Origin: Lachnospiraceae bacterium
Lineage (GTDB): Bacteria; Bacillota; Clostridia; Lachnospirales; Lachnospiraceae
DNA length: 64,000 bases
NCBI GenBank assembly: GCA_018056425.1
Contig: JAGPFR010000001.1
Span: 1-64,000, forward strand
Direction of reading: 5' to 3'
Below are positions 1 to 9,416 of this stretch, piece by piece; the stretch's first letter is position 1, and each line of letters begins with the position of its first letter. The notes below the pieces were generated by a model that worked only from the letters and a program-made list of their open reading frames with translations, did not search any database and was not told the origin of the DNA. The translations under genes were made by a program, and so were the position numbers.

Positions 1-66
1 GGCCAAAGGGGACAGACTGTAAATCTGCTGCAAATTGCTTCGATGGTTCGAATCCATCTCCACCCA
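1..66 (+). tRNA. tRNA-Tyr (GTA), 5' truncated by window edge
   Basis: The anticodon arm carries GTA (Tyr). A long variable arm follows, then a T arm with a GATGG/CCATC stem, a TCCACCC acceptor strand and discriminator A at 66. The long variable arm fits bacterial tRNA-Tyr. The first part of the acceptor stem and D arm lies outside the window. No CCA is encoded. Confidence 0.9.
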
Positions 67-86
67 CTTCCTTTTATAGGAAACGA

Positions 87-161
87 CGCGGGGTAGAGCA
101 ATCCGGTTAGCTCGTCGGGCTCATAACCCGGAGGTTGCAGGTTCAAATCCTGTCCCCGCTA
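87..161 (+). tRNA. initiator tRNA-fMet (CAT)
   Basis: A complete cloverleaf with anticodon CAT. Two initiator signatures are visible: an unpaired first acceptor position (C1 against T72) and a GGG/CCC run in the anticodon stem. The T arm is GCAGG/CCTGT and no CCA is encoded. It lies 20 nt after tRNA-Tyr and so is probably co-transcribed with it. Confidence 0.95.
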
Positions 162-199
162 CTTTGTAGGGAAGGATGAATAATCCGAAACCTGCAGAT

Positions 200-272
<73 letters not shown>

Positions 273-278
273 CGAATA

Positions 279-310
279 AGAGATCTCAAAAAAGAGGTCT
301 CTTTTTTTTA
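279..310 (+). terminator. rho-independent terminator of the tRNA cluster
   Basis: A 9-bp stem AGAGATCTC/GAGGTCTCT (one G-U pair) with an A6 loop is followed by eight T. It closes the tRNA transcript. The stretch from here to the promoter at 422 holds nothing else I can recognise. Confidence 0.9.
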
Positions 311-421
311 TAAACAGTCGGATATGTAATATTATTTTTCAAAAAAACTTCGGGACGGAAGGCAATGTTTGGATATTTTATATAAATATACAAAAATAGT
401 AGGTTTATTGCCCTCAAACCC

Positions 422-450
422 TTGAAAAAACACATTTCGACTTGTAAAAT
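422..450 (+). promoter_or_regulatory. sigma-A-type promoter of suf operon
   Basis: TTGAAA and TAAAAT are separated by exactly 17 bp, placed about 58 nt upstream of the sufC start. No obvious Rrf2-type operator dyad is seen next to it. Confidence 0.7.
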
Positions 451-507
451 ATGGGATAGTTTGTAACTAGAAAACAAATTTTTGTTCAGATTAGAAAGGC
501 GTCGTAA

Positions 508-1251
508 ATGAGTCAGGAATTATTAAATGTTCACAATCTCTGTGTCCGCATAGAGGAAAAAGAGATTCTTAAAGGCCTTGACCTTTCAATCGGTGAAGGC
601 GAGACCCATGTAATAATGGGACCTAACGGAGCCGGAAAATCTACTCTCGGCAATACCCTTATGGGTAAGGAAGAATATGAAGTTACATCCGGTGAAGTCA
701 CATTCGAAGGCGAAAACCTTCTTGATATGGCAACAGATGAAAGAGCTAAAAAAGGTCTTTTCATGACTTTCCAGAATCCCATTGAGGTTCCCGGTGTAAG
801 ACTTTCTGAGTTTACAAGAAGTGCCTGCGAGGCAGTCGGAAACAGAATGTCCCTTTGGAATTTCAAAAAGGCGGCTCAGGAGCAGATGAAGGTTCTCAAT
901 ATGGATCCCTCATATCTAGACAGGGAGCTTAATCTCGGATTCTCCGGAGGCGAGAAGAAAAAAGCTGAGATCTTCCAGCTTCTTATGTTAAAACCCAAAC
1001 TTGCCATTCTTGACGAAACGGATTCCGGTCTTGATGTTGATGCCGTACGTATCGTTTCTGAGGGAGTAAGAGCATATCAGGAGCAGGTTGGTGGTTCTCT
1101 TCTGATCATCACCCACTCAACCAAGATTCTTGAATCACTTAAAGTGGACAAGGTTCACGTGATCGTCGACGGTAAAGTAGTAGCCGAGGGCGATGAAAAA
1201 CTTGTTGGCGAGATCAATGATAACGGATTTGAAAAATATATGAAGGCATAA
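508..1251 (+). CDS. sufC: Fe-S cluster assembly ATPase SufC
   Basis: ABC-type ATPase of the SufBCD scaffold, which builds Fe-S clusters in the cytoplasm. The 247-residue length is usual for the family. Walker A GPNGAGKST is at about 38-46, the Q-loop glutamine near 89, signature FSGGEKKK at about 145-152 and Walker B LAILDE at about 165-170. An AGAAAGG-like ribosome site precedes the ATG. It is the first gene of a tightly packed sufCBDSU operon; only 2 nt separate it from sufB. The gene order C-B-D-S-U is the Firmicutes type, and no SufA or SufE is present. Confidence 0.97.
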   Translation: MSQELLNVHNLCVRIEEKEILKGLDLSIGEGETHVIMGPNGAGKSTLGNTLMGKEEYEVTSGEVTFEGENLLDMATDERAKKGLFMTFQNPIEVPGVRLSEFTRSACEAVGNRMSLWNFKKAAQEQMKVLNMDPSYLDRELNLGFSGGEKKKAEIFQLLMLKPKLAILDETDSGLDVDAVRIVSEGVRAYQEQVGGSLLIITHSTKILESLKVDKVHVIVDGKVVAEGDEKLVGEINDNGFEKYMKA

Positions 1252-1253
1252 AT

Positions 1254-2663
1254 ATGAGCGAAGAAAAAACTTACGTAGAGGATATCAACAGGACCATCTA
1301 CGACGTTATTGACGACGACAGTGATGCCTTCAAATTGGAGCAGGGTCTCACTGAAGAAATAGTCCGTCAGATATCCGATCAGAAACAGGATCCCGACTGG
1401 ATGAGGGATTTCAGACTTAATTGTCTAAAGCTTTATAACAAATCACAGCACCCCAATTGGGGCCCCAGTATTGAGGGCCTGGACATGAATGTGATCTATA
1501 CTTATGTCCGTCCCAATACAAAAATGCAGCATACCTGGGATGAAGTGCCCGAGGATATAAAAAATACCTTTGAACGTTTGGGAATTCCCCAGGCGGAGCG
1601 TACATCCCTTGCAGGTGTCGGAGCACAGTATGACTCCGAGCTTGTCTATCACAACATGCAAAAAGAAGTGGAGGAGCAGGGCGTTGTTTACTGTGACTTC
1701 GAAAGTGCACTTAAGGGTGAGTATGCGGATCTGATCCATGAGAAGTTTATGACACTTCTTCCTCCTACCGATCACAGATACAATGCACTTCACGGTGCAG
1801 TGTGGTCAGGCGGATCATTTGTATATGTTCCAAAGGGAGTAAAGGTTTCCGTGCCTCTGCAGTCTTATTTCAGGCTTAATGCGAAGGGAGCCGGCCAGTT
1901 CGAGCATACGCTTATAATCGTAGAAGATGATGCGGACCTTCACTTTATCGAGGGCTGTTCCGCACCCAAATATAATGTTGCGAACCTGCACTCGGGATGT
2001 GTTGAGCTATTTGTAGGAAAAAATGCAAAGCTCAGATACTCAACTATTGAGAGCTGGTCTAAGAACATGTATAACTTAAACTCCAAGAGAGCGCTGGTTG
2101 AGGAAGGCGGAAGGATGGAGTGGGTTTCCGGATCTTTCGGCTCTCACGTTTCTTATCTGTACCCTTCCACCATCCTTAAGGGTGACAATTCCACCATGGA
2201 ATACACCGGAATTGCTTTTGCGGGTGCGGGACAGGATCTTGATACCGGAATGAAGGTAGTTCATTTGGGAAAAAATACTTCTTCCGTGGTAAATACCAAG
2301 TCAATCTCCAAAAACGGCGGTATCAATACAACGAGAACCTCCGTACAGGTAATGCCACAGGCAAAGGGGGCTAAATCAATCGTTAGCTGTGAGTCCCTTA
2401 TGCTTGACAGTGAGTCGAAATCGGATACCATCCCCGTTATGGATATACGTACGGATGATGCGGATGTCGGACATGAAGCAACCATAGGAAGCATCTCCGA
2501 CGAGGCAGTATTTTACATGATGAGCAGAGGCATGAGTGAGGAGGACGCAAGAGCGCTCATAGTAAGCGGCTTTGCAGATAATGTTTCCAGAGAGCTTCCA
2601 ATGGAATATGCTGCCGAGATGAATAATCTGATAAGGCTTGAAATGAAAGGGACAATAGGATGA
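1254..2663 (+). CDS. sufB: Fe-S cluster assembly scaffold SufB
   Basis: Core scaffold subunit on which clusters are assembled, working as SufBC2D. The 469-residue length matches the family. The C-terminal half has the beta-helix-type repeat region of SufB/SufD. The family-typical tail is present around residues 395-445 (GHEATIGSISDEAVFYMMSR, then RALIVSGF). The start follows the sufC stop by 2 nt. The stop overlaps the sufD start (ATGA), so translation is probably coupled. Confidence 0.96.
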   Translation: MSEEKTYVEDINRTIYDVIDDDSDAFKLEQGLTEEIVRQISDQKQDPDWMRDFRLNCLKLYNKSQHPNWGPSIEGLDMNVIYTYVRPNTKMQHTWDEVPEDIKNTFERLGIPQAERTSLAGVGAQYDSELVYHNMQKEVEEQGVVYCDFESALKGEYADLIHEKFMTLLPPTDHRYNALHGAVWSGGSFVYVPKGVKVSVPLQSYFRLNAKGAGQFEHTLIIVEDDADLHFIEGCSAPKYNVANLHSGCVELFVGKNAKLRYSTIESWSKNMYNLNSKRALVEEGGRMEWVSGSFGSHVSYLYPSTILKGDNSTMEYTGIAFAGAGQDLDTGMKVVHLGKNTSSVVNTKSISKNGGINTTRTSVQVMPQAKGAKSIVSCESLMLDSESKSDTIPVMDIRTDDADVGHEATIGSISDEAVFYMMSRGMSEEDARALIVSGFADNVSRELPMEYAAEMNNLIRLEMKGTIG

Positions 2664-3697
2664 TGGCTGAAACGATCAAAATAAACAGCCTCGTTCCTCC
2701 CACATGGAACAGGCTTAAAGTAAATGATGTAGCTGTAAATATGCCTGCAAATCTGACCACCGGCATATTCTCGGACGGACTTGATACAGAGGCCGTAAAT
2801 ACTGCGGACTGGAATATCGAAACCGGTTGCGGCGCAGGCTTATCCGATTTTTTGGATAAAAACGGAGCAAAGCCCGTTTTGGTAAAGACAGACGGAGATA
2901 AGCTTCTCACCATTAAGAAAACATGCGAATGCAGCACGGCGGATGTACTTTGTTTTGAGGCAGGTGAGGGAGAAACCATTAATATCCTGACCGATGTAAC
3001 CTCTGATGAAAAAACTGATGAGGCATCCGTTCTGAGAATATTGATAAAAGCCGGTAAGGGAGCAAAGGTAAATCTGGCTCAGGTTGTCAGACCCGGCAAG
3101 GGACTTACCGTTGTAAATGATATCGGAACCGTAGCCGAAGAGAATGCACAGATCAATATCGTGCAGGTATTTACCGACGGAAGCGATATCTATTCCGGAT
3201 GCAGAACCGATCTTAAGGGAAAAGAAGCTTATTCTGAAAACAGAGTCGGACTTGTCAGGACAAACGGTCAGACTCTAGATATGAATTATGTTATGAAGCA
3301 TCTTGCTCCTAAGACTAAAGCAGAGATTAACGTATCGGGAGCGCTTTCCAAGAAGGCCCAGAAGACATTCAGGGGAACCATAGATTTTGTCCGCGGATGT
3401 TCCGAGTCTGACGGAGCAGAGGCAGAAAGCATGCTTCTTCTTGATGATACGGTAGTTAACAAGACTGTTCCTCTGATCCTATCTACCGAAGAAAATGTTG
3501 CGGGAAGCCACGGCGCAACCATCGGAAAACCCGCAGAAGACATGTTATTCTACATGATGAGCAGGGGAATAAGCAGGGAAAAAGCAATCAGGATCCTTGA
3601 GAGGGCTGCACTTGAAGCTGCTGCAAATCACATCGAGGATGATGAAGCAAAACAGTACGTGCTTGATATTATCGCGGAAAAATACGTAAATGACTGA
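2660..3697 (+). CDS. sufD: Fe-S cluster assembly protein SufD
   Basis: Partner of SufB in the SufBC2D scaffold. At 345 residues it belongs to the short Firmicutes form. The C-terminal third repeats the SufB-like pattern (SHGATIGKPAEDMLFYMMSR). The ATG overlaps the sufB stop; a second ATG three bases on (2663) is an equally possible start. The N-terminal half is divergent, as is usual for SufD. It overlaps the sufS start by 8 nt. Confidence 0.93.
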   Translation: MMAETIKINSLVPPTWNRLKVNDVAVNMPANLTTGIFSDGLDTEAVNTADWNIETGCGAGLSDFLDKNGAKPVLVKTDGDKLLTIKKTCECSTADVLCFEAGEGETINILTDVTSDEKTDEASVLRILIKAGKGAKVNLAQVVRPGKGLTVVNDIGTVAEENAQINIVQVFTDGSDIYSGCRTDLKGKEAYSENRVGLVRTNGQTLDMNYVMKHLAPKTKAEINVSGALSKKAQKTFRGTIDFVRGCSESDGAEAESMLLLDDTVVNKTVPLILSTEENVAGSHGATIGKPAEDMLFYMMSRGISREKAIRILERAALEAAANHIEDDEAKQYVLDIIAEKYVND

Positions 3698-4925
3698 TCA
3701 GGAACTTAGAGAAAACGTAATTAAATACAGAAAATTATTTCCGCTTTTGTCGGATGAATTTGCATATCTCGACAACGCCGCAACCACGCAAAAGCCCGTA
3801 TCCGTGATTGATGCGATGAAAGGGTATTATGAGAAAGACAATGCAAATCCATTCAGGGGTGTATATGACTTAAGCGAAAGAGCGACCGAAAGGTATGAAG
3901 AAGCAAGGGCAAAGACCGCTAAATTCATAAATGCGGAATCACCCGAAGAGATCGTATTCGTGAGAAATGCGACCGAAGCCTTGAATCTCCTTGCTTATTC
4001 CTGGTGTGAGGACAACCTTTCCGAAGGCGACGAGATCGTTGTGTCGGTAATGGAGCACCATTCCGATTTCCTTCCCTGGAAGTACATGGCAGAAAAAAAG
4101 AAGGCAAAGCTCGTTAAGCTCGAGCCCGATGAATCCGGTGCCGTTACCGATGAAGCACTTGATAAGTGCCTTTCCGAAAAGACTAAAATTGTAGCTCTTA
4201 CCCAGGTTTCCAACGTTCTCGGAAGAGTCAACGATATCAAACATATCGCGGAGAAGGTACATGCGGCCGGCGCTCTTATCAGCGTTGACGGGGCACAGAG
4301 TGTTCCTCACATGAAGGTTGATGTCAGGGACATGGACTGCGATTTTCTTTCTTTTTCGGGACATAAGATGTATGCACCCATGGGAATCGGTGCGTTATAT
4401 GCGAAGAAGAAGCACCTTGAGAACATGCGTCCTTTTATGTACGGCGGAGAGATGATTGCAACCGTACATTGGGATAAGGTCACATATGCCGAAGTGCCTC
4501 ATAAATTCGAGGCGGGAACCGTAAATGTAGGCGGAGCCGTAGGACTTTCTGCGGCAATCGATTTCATAAATGAGGTCGGTTGGGATATAATGGAAGCGCA
4601 GGAAGAAAAGCTCACGATAAAGGCCGTAGAGGGGATCAAGGCAACAAAAGGAATCCGTCTTATCGGATCTGATAAAGCCGAAGACCACAAGGGCATCGTT
4701 ACATTTATGGTAGATGATGTTCATCCTCACGATGTTGCTGATATACTCGGAAGATCCGGAGTCTGCGTAAGAGCGGGTCACCACTGTGCACAGCCCCTTA
4801 TGGATCATCTCGGAGTAAAGTCCACCTGCAGGGCAAGTTTTGCATTCTATAACACCGAAGAAGAAGTTGATAAGTTCATTACGGAACTTTCCAAGGTCAG
4901 GGGATTGATGGGATATGGATTTTAA
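3690..4925 (+). CDS. sufS: cysteine desulfurase SufS
   Basis: PLP enzyme that takes sulfur from cysteine and passes it as persulfide to SufU. At 411 residues it is a group II (SufS/CsdA) desulfurase. The PLP lysine is K226 in SFSGHKM. The sulfur-carrying cysteine is C366 in RAGHHCAQP, followed by the conserved TCRASF. The substrate-site histidine pair lies in MEHHSD near 122. The gene overlaps sufD by 8 nt and sufU by 11 nt. Confidence 0.97.
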   Translation: MTDQELRENVIKYRKLFPLLSDEFAYLDNAATTQKPVSVIDAMKGYYEKDNANPFRGVYDLSERATERYEEARAKTAKFINAESPEEIVFVRNATEALNLLAYSWCEDNLSEGDEIVVSVMEHHSDFLPWKYMAEKKKAKLVKLEPDESGAVTDEALDKCLSEKTKIVALTQVSNVLGRVNDIKHIAEKVHAAGALISVDGAQSVPHMKVDVRDMDCDFLSFSGHKMYAPMGIGALYAKKKHLENMRPFMYGGEMIATVHWDKVTYAEVPHKFEAGTVNVGGAVGLSAAIDFINEVGWDIMEAQEEKLTIKAVEGIKATKGIRLIGSDKAEDHKGIVTFMVDDVHPHDVADILGRSGVCVRAGHHCAQPLMDHLGVKSTCRASFAFYNTEEEVDKFITELSKVRGLMGYGF

Positions 4926-5346
4926 AACCTTTTACAATGAGGTTGTAACAGACCACAATATGCATCCGCTTCATAAGCAGGCGATCGAAAATCCGGATTT
5001 TGTTATGGAGGGGGTAAATCCTTCCTGCGGAGATGAGATCGAGCTTCAGCTTAAAGTGGAGGACGGAGTGATCACCGATGGCGGTTTTGTCGGTGACGGA
5101 TGCGCCATATCGCAGGCTTCAGCGGATATCATGATCGATATGATCATAGGTAAGAAGACCGAAGAAGCGCTTCATCTTGCGGATATATTCATCAGGATGA
5201 TCAAGAGTGAAGCTTCTCCGGAGGAAATAGAAGAACTTGAGGAAGCAGGCGCACTCGCGGATATCTCGCATATGCCCGCAAGAGTAAAATGTGCGGTACT
5301 CGGATGGCACACCCTTGATGAGATGATCGGAAAGAAGAACAATTAA
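4915..5346 (+). CDS. sufU: SufU sulfur-transfer protein (zinc form)
   Basis: IscU-fold partner that accepts sulfur from SufS. Three cysteines and an aspartate expected for the zinc site are visible: C38 and D40 (NPSCGD), C63 (GDGCAIS) and C126 (VKCAVLGWH). The insertion between the second and third cysteines that separates SufU from IscU is present. The reading frame starts 11 nt inside sufS. It is the last gene of the operon, with a terminator 4 nt after its stop. Confidence 0.96.
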   Translation: MDFKTFYNEVVTDHNMHPLHKQAIENPDFVMEGVNPSCGDEIELQLKVEDGVITDGGFVGDGCAISQASADIMIDMIIGKKTEEALHLADIFIRMIKSEASPEEIEELEEAGALADISHMPARVKCAVLGWHTLDEMIGKKNN

Positions 5347-5350
5347 TCAT

Positions 5351-5387
5351 AAGCCGCCCGCCGGATCACAAAGCGGACGGCTTTTTT
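5351..5387 (+). terminator. rho-independent terminator of suf operon
   Basis: An 11-bp stem AAGCCGCCCGC/GCGGACGGCTT with one C-A mismatch is followed by T6. Confidence 0.9.
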
Positions 5388-5499
5388 ATGGGATTTTCCC
5401 GATTTTTGTGATAAACTATAAGTTACCCCGAATATGCCCATTTAAACAATTACCCGGGTGTTTTGGGACGATTTATTTTTCGGATAATACGGTTATAAA

Positions 5500-6090
5500 A
5501 TGGCTAAGATCATATGCCTGCTGGGCAAAAGCTGCAGTGGAAAAGACACAATATACAAAAGACTTATTTCTGACGAAAGTCTGAATCTGGTTCCCCTCGT
5601 GACCTATACCACGCGTCCTTTGAGGAGCGGAGAGCAGGAAGGCAGGGAATATCATTTTACAGACGAAGCCGGTTTTAATGCACTGAAGGAACAGGGAAAA
5701 GTCATAGAAGACCGTTCGTATGATACGGTATACGGGCTTTGGAGATACTTTACTGTGGATGACGGAACTTTCGATCCCTGCGGCAGGAACGTGATCGCAG
5801 CTGCGGGAACGATCCCCGCATACATGAGACTTAAGGAGTACTTCGGAGCGGATAATACCGTAGCTTTGATGATAGAAACCGATGACGGTATCAGGCTTGA
5901 GAGAGCCATGAGACGTGAGAAAAAGCAGGCTGCTCCCAGATATAAGGAGATGTGCCGCAGATTTATCACGGATTCGGAAGATTTTGACGAAGCAAAGCTT
6001 GCGGAAGCCGGAGTTACCGATATCTTCATGAATAATGACGATCTTTCCAAATGCGTTGATGAAGTGAAGGAATTTATCAGGCAGCTTTAA
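5500..6090 (+). CDS. guanylate-kinase-like P-loop protein
   Basis: Similar to guanylate kinase, which phosphorylates GMP to GDP. The P-loop GKSCSGKDT is at 9-17 and the GMP-binding segment [16 protein letters not shown] at about 38-53, as in Gmk. The P-loop differs from the usual GPSGxGKST, and the middle of the protein is divergent, so it may be a paralogue rather than the main Gmk. Length 196 is normal. Its stop codon overlaps or abuts the yaaR start, tying it to the yaaR-holB cluster. No strong ribosome site is seen before the ATG. Confidence 0.75.
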   Translation: MAKIICLLGKSCSGKDTIYKRLISDESLNLVPLVTYTTRPLRSGEQEGREYHFTDEAGFNALKEQGKVIEDRSYDTVYGLWRYFTVDDGTFDPCGRNVIAAAGTIPAYMRLKEYFGADNTVALMIETDDGIRLERAMRREKKQAAPRYKEMCRRFITDSEDFDEAKLAEAGVTDIFMNNDDLSKCVDEVKEFIRQL

Positions 6091-6530
6091 TGGATATCAG
6101 AGTAAACCAGGTCAATCAAACAGCTCAGGTTGCACAATCCCAGCATGTTCAGGAGTCCGACGGCAGTTTCAAATTCATGCTTGCCAGTAACATCGAGGAA
6201 GCCGAACTTGCGGGAAGACTCAGTGCGCTCATGGAGCAGATTGATGCCGAGGGTAAGAAACTCGCCAAACGCAGGGATGTCAAAGACATGAGACATTACC
6301 GCAGCCTGGTCAAGGATTTCTTAAATGAGGTTGTAACCCATTCGCATTCTTTTACCAGAGAGAATTTTCTCGACAGAAAAGGAAGACACAGGGTTTACGG
6401 AATAATCAGACTGGTTGATGACAATCTCGATCAGCTGGCTCAGGAACTGATGAGGGACGAGAAGGATAATCTTGAGATCTTAAACAAGATCGGTGAGATA
6501 AGAGGTTTACTGCTGGATATCTTCACCTGA
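6090..6530 (+). CDS. yaaR: YaaR/DUF327 family protein
   Basis: A small (146-residue) cytoplasmic, mostly helical protein of the YaaR (DUF327) family. The C-terminal half shows the family pattern ([12 protein letters not shown], then [18 protein letters not shown]). Function is not established. The start coincides with the stop of the preceding kinase-like gene, and holB follows after 13 nt. The same yaaR-holB-yaaT neighbourhood is known from Bacillus, which supports the call. Confidence 0.88.
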   Translation: MDIRVNQVNQTAQVAQSQHVQESDGSFKFMLASNIEEAELAGRLSALMEQIDAEGKKLAKRRDVKDMRHYRSLVKDFLNEVVTHSHSFTRENFLDRKGRHRVYGIIRLVDDNLDQLAQELMRDEKDNLEILNKIGEIRGLLLDIFT

Positions 6531-6543
6531 CAGGGGGTTAACG

Positions 6544-7536
6544 ATGCCGAAGCTTTCTCAGATAATCGGTCAGGATCTTATCAAAAAACAGATACAGGAA
6601 TCCGTCGAAAACGACAGGGTGGCTCAGGCTTTTATCCTTACGGGGGAAAAAGGTGCCGGTAAGGAGTTCATAGCATCCGCCTTTGCGCAGTACCTCGTAT
6701 GTGAAAACAGAACGGTGGATTCGTGCGGCGAATGCCATTCCTGCAAACAGGCGGAAAGCAGGGTTCATCCCGACATTAAATATGTGATCCATGAAAAACC
6801 GAACTCCATCGGAGTTGATGAAGTAAGGGATCAGATCTGCAATGATCTTCCGATAAAGCCCTATCAGGCAGCCTGTAAGATCTACATCGTAAGTGAAGCG
6901 GATAAGCTCACGGTACAGGCTCAGAACGCACTTTTGAAGAGCCTTGAGGAAGCACCGACATATGCGGTTATCCTGCTCCTTGTCGGAAATCTTCAGATGA
7001 TGCTTCCCACCGTGCGTTCAAGATGTATTACATGGGAACTTAAGCCCGTTCCGGGTGATGTTCTCAAAAAGTATCTGATGAAGGAACTTCAGGTTCCGGA
7101 TTACAGGGCGGATATTGCCATAGCTTTTGCACAGGGAAACCTCGGAAAAGCACGTGACATGGCATCCAGCGATGACTTTTCCGCAATGCAGGCAGCGGCT
7201 CAGTCCGTTGTCAAAAATGCCCGCGATGATTCCATAGCGGATATGATCGCGCTGGTCAGAAGCCTTGCGGAATACAAGGTAGATCCGGGTGAATTCCTGG
7301 ATATGATCACCGTATGGTACAGGGATATACTTATGTTCAAGGCGACCGGAGAAACGGACAGCCTTGTTTATAAAGACGATATCTCCATAATCAGAAAAGC
7401 TTCCAGAAGAAGCAGTTATGAAGGTATCGAAGAAGTGCTCCAGGCTATAAGCAGGGCGCGCGAGAGATTAAGAGCGAATGTCGGCTTTGAGATAACGATG
7501 GAGCTTCTCTTTGCCGTGATTCAGGAGAATGGATAA
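6544..7536 (+). CDS. holB: DNA polymerase III subunit delta'
   Basis: Clamp-loader delta' subunit. The AAA+ fold has four zinc-binding cysteines near residues 54-67 (CxxxxxxxCxxCxxC) and the SRC motif (VRSRCITW) near 162. The P-loop position reads GEKGAGKE, lacking the usual Thr/Ser after Lys, so it probably does not bind ATP well; delta' is generally a non-hydrolysing subunit. Length 330 is normal. A GGGGG-containing ribosome site lies just before the ATG. Confidence 0.95.
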   Translation: MPKLSQIIGQDLIKKQIQESVENDRVAQAFILTGEKGAGKEFIASAFAQYLVCENRTVDSCGECHSCKQAESRVHPDIKYVIHEKPNSIGVDEVRDQICNDLPIKPYQAACKIYIVSEADKLTVQAQNALLKSLEEAPTYAVILLLVGNLQMMLPTVRSRCITWELKPVPGDVLKKYLMKELQVPDYRADIAIAFAQGNLGKARDMASSDDFSAMQAAAQSVVKNARDDSIADMIALVRSLAEYKVDPGEFLDMITVWYRDILMFKATGETDSLVYKDDISIIRKASRRSSYEGIEEVLQAISRARERLRANVGFEITMELLFAVIQENG

Positions 7537-7567
7537 TAAAAGGGCATAATCTGCCCCAGGAGTTAAG

Positions 7568-8680
7568 ATGAAGGTAATAGCTGTAAGATTTAAGACAGGT
7601 GGGAAGAGTTATTTTTTCGATCCCGCGGACATAGATCTCAAGAAGGATGATCACTGCATAGTAGAGACGGTTAAAGGTATCGAATATGCTCAGGTTGTAA
7701 GTGATATTCAGGATGTGGATGAATCCAGGATCACGGTTCCTCTTCGCAAGGTAATGAGAAAAGCCACCGATGCCGACGACAGACAGGTCGAAGAAAATGC
7801 ATCCAGAGAAAAGAATGCATACCGCATCGCTCAGGAGAAGATAGCGGAGCACGGACTCGACATGAAGCTTACCGATGTCGAATATGCTTTTGATAACAGC
7901 AAGATAGTTTTCTTTTTCGTAGCAGAGCAGAGAGTTGATTTCAGAGACCTTGTAAAAGATCTCGCAGGAATATTCAGGACCAGGATCGAGCTCAGACAGA
8001 TCGGCGTCAGGGATGAGGCAAGAAGCCTCGGAGGTTTCGGCTCATGCGGAAGACCTCTTTGCTGCTCGGAATTTTTAAGCGATTTCGTTCCCGTATCCAT
8101 CAAAATGGCCAAGGAACAGAATCTTTCACTTAATCCCACCAAGATTTCCGGAGTCTGCGGAAGACTTATGTGCTGCCTCAAATATGAAGAGGAGGCATAC
8201 GAGGAACTTAATTCCACCATGCCCGCACTCGGCGACTATGTTGCCACTTCCGACGGAATGAGAGGCGAGGTTTCAAGTATCAATGTCCTCAGGCAGATCG
8301 CCAAGGTTCTCGTAGAGAACGGCGATGATAAAGAGCTTCGCGATTATCCCGCAAGTGATATCACCGTTCTTCGCAGGAAGAAAGGAAAACGCGGAGGAAG
8401 CCATGCGAGCATAGCGGCAGAGGATTCACCGGAGATGCTGGCACTTCTCGAGGACGAAGCAAGAGAAAAGAAGTCCGATAATAAACAGAATAATAAACCC
8501 GGAAATTCCGACCAGGGCGGCAAGAAGGATCATCAGGATAAAAACCGCGGCGGAAATCAGGGCGGAAACAGGGATAAAAAGCCCCATAACAACGACAGGA
8601 ACAATAACAATAAAAACCGTGACAGACACGGAAAAGGCGAGAAAGATAAGCAAAGTGGCGGAGAGTCAGGTCAGTCTTAA
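7568..8680 (+). CDS. ricT: PSP1-domain protein RicT/YaaT with basic Asn-rich tail
   Basis: Homologue of Bacillus YaaT/RicT, part of the RicA-RicF-RicT (Y-complex) Fe-S proteins that act with RNase Y in RNA maturation. The PSP1 core occupies about residues 1-270. Six cysteines lie in two blocks: GSCGRPLCC at about 158-166 and GVCGRLMCC at about 195-203. These are candidate cluster ligands. From about 275 to 370 there is a low-complexity tail rich in Asn, Lys, Asp and Gly that the about 275-residue Bacillus protein lacks. The 3' end overlaps the next gene. Confidence 0.92.
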   Translation: MKVIAVRFKTGGKSYFFDPADIDLKKDDHCIVETVKGIEYAQVVSDIQDVDESRITVPLRKVMRKATDADDRQVEENASREKNAYRIAQEKIAEHGLDMKLTDVEYAFDNSKIVFFFVAEQRVDFRDLVKDLAGIFRTRIELRQIGVRDEARSLGGFGSCGRPLCCSEFLSDFVPVSIKMAKEQNLSLNPTKISGVCGRLMCCLKYEEEAYEELNSTMPALGDYVATSDGMRGEVSSINVLRQIAKVLVENGDDKELRDYPASDITVLRRKKGKRGGSHASIAAEDSPEMLALLEDEAREKKSDNKQNNKPGNSDQGGKKDHQDKNRGGNQGGNRDKKPHNNDRNNNNKNRDRHGKGEKDKQSGGESGQS

Positions 8681-9401
8681 GGGAGCAGAGAGAATAGACG
8701 ATCTCCAGAGAGCGGGACTTAAGATCATACAGGATCCCGAGAGATTCTGCTTCGGCATGGATGCGGTTCTCCTCAGTCATTTTGCAAAGGCCTCTTCGGG
8801 AAACAGCGTTCTTGATCTGGGTACCGGAACGGGGATCATACCTGTTTTGATGAGTGCTCTTTCGGAAGCATCGCATCTGACCGGTCTTGAGATACAAGAC
8901 GAAAGCGCCGATATGGCTGACAGAAGCGTAAGATTAAACGCTCTTGAGGATAAGATCTCTATCGTAAAAGGAGATATCAAAGAGGCAGGAAGTATTTTTT
9001 CCCGTGCCTCTTTTGACGTTATAACCTGCAATCCTCCGTATCTGCAGGGGGATCACGGCATAGTAAATCCCTCGGATGCGAAGGCCATAGCCCGCCATGA
9101 GATGCTGTGTACACTCGAAGATGTTATATGCGCGGCGGAGATACTTCTTAAACCCGGCGGGCATTTCTATATGGTACACAGACCTTTCAGGCTGTCCGAG
9201 ATAATGAACGTCATGCACGACCATAAACTCGAACCCAAGAGAATGAGACTTGTTTACCCCATGGCAGATAAAGAACCCAATATGGTTCTGATCGAGGGGA
9301 TAAGAGGGGCCAATATGAGGATAAATGTTGAAAAGCCGCTGATCCTTCAAAACCCCGACGGAAGTTACACCGATGAAGTTAAAGAGTGGTACGGATTTTG
9401 A
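8655..9401 (+). CDS. tRNA1(Val) (adenine37-N6)-methyltransferase-like (TrmN6/YabB)
   Basis: Class I SAM-dependent methyltransferase. The SAM loop is LDLGTGTGIIPVL, about residues 53-65 from the GTG at 8655. The catalytic N6-methylase motif is NPPY, about 129-132. The domain order and position between ricT and rsmI match YabB/TrmN6. No ATG is available; candidate starts are GTG at 8655 (chosen, matches family length) or GTG at 8619. Either start lies inside ricT, so the two genes overlap by 26 or 62 nt. No clear Shine-Dalgarno site is seen for either. Confidence 0.88.
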   Translation: MAESQVSLKGAERIDDLQRAGLKIIQDPERFCFGMDAVLLSHFAKASSGNSVLDLGTGTGIIPVLMSALSEASHLTGLEIQDESADMADRSVRLNALEDKISIVKGDIKEAGSIFSRASFDVITCNPPYLQGDHGIVNPSDAKAIARHEMLCTLEDVICAAEILLKPGGHFYMVHRPFRLSEIMNVMHDHKLEPKRMRLVYPMADKEPNMVLIEGIRGANMRINVEKPLILQNPDGSYTDEVKEWYGF

Positions 9402-9416
9402 TCCTGCCCCGGAGAT

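Noticed and set aside
286..477. 63-codon frame on the minus strand before sufC
   Set aside because: AT-rich, runs through the tRNA terminator and the suf promoter; no ribosome site.
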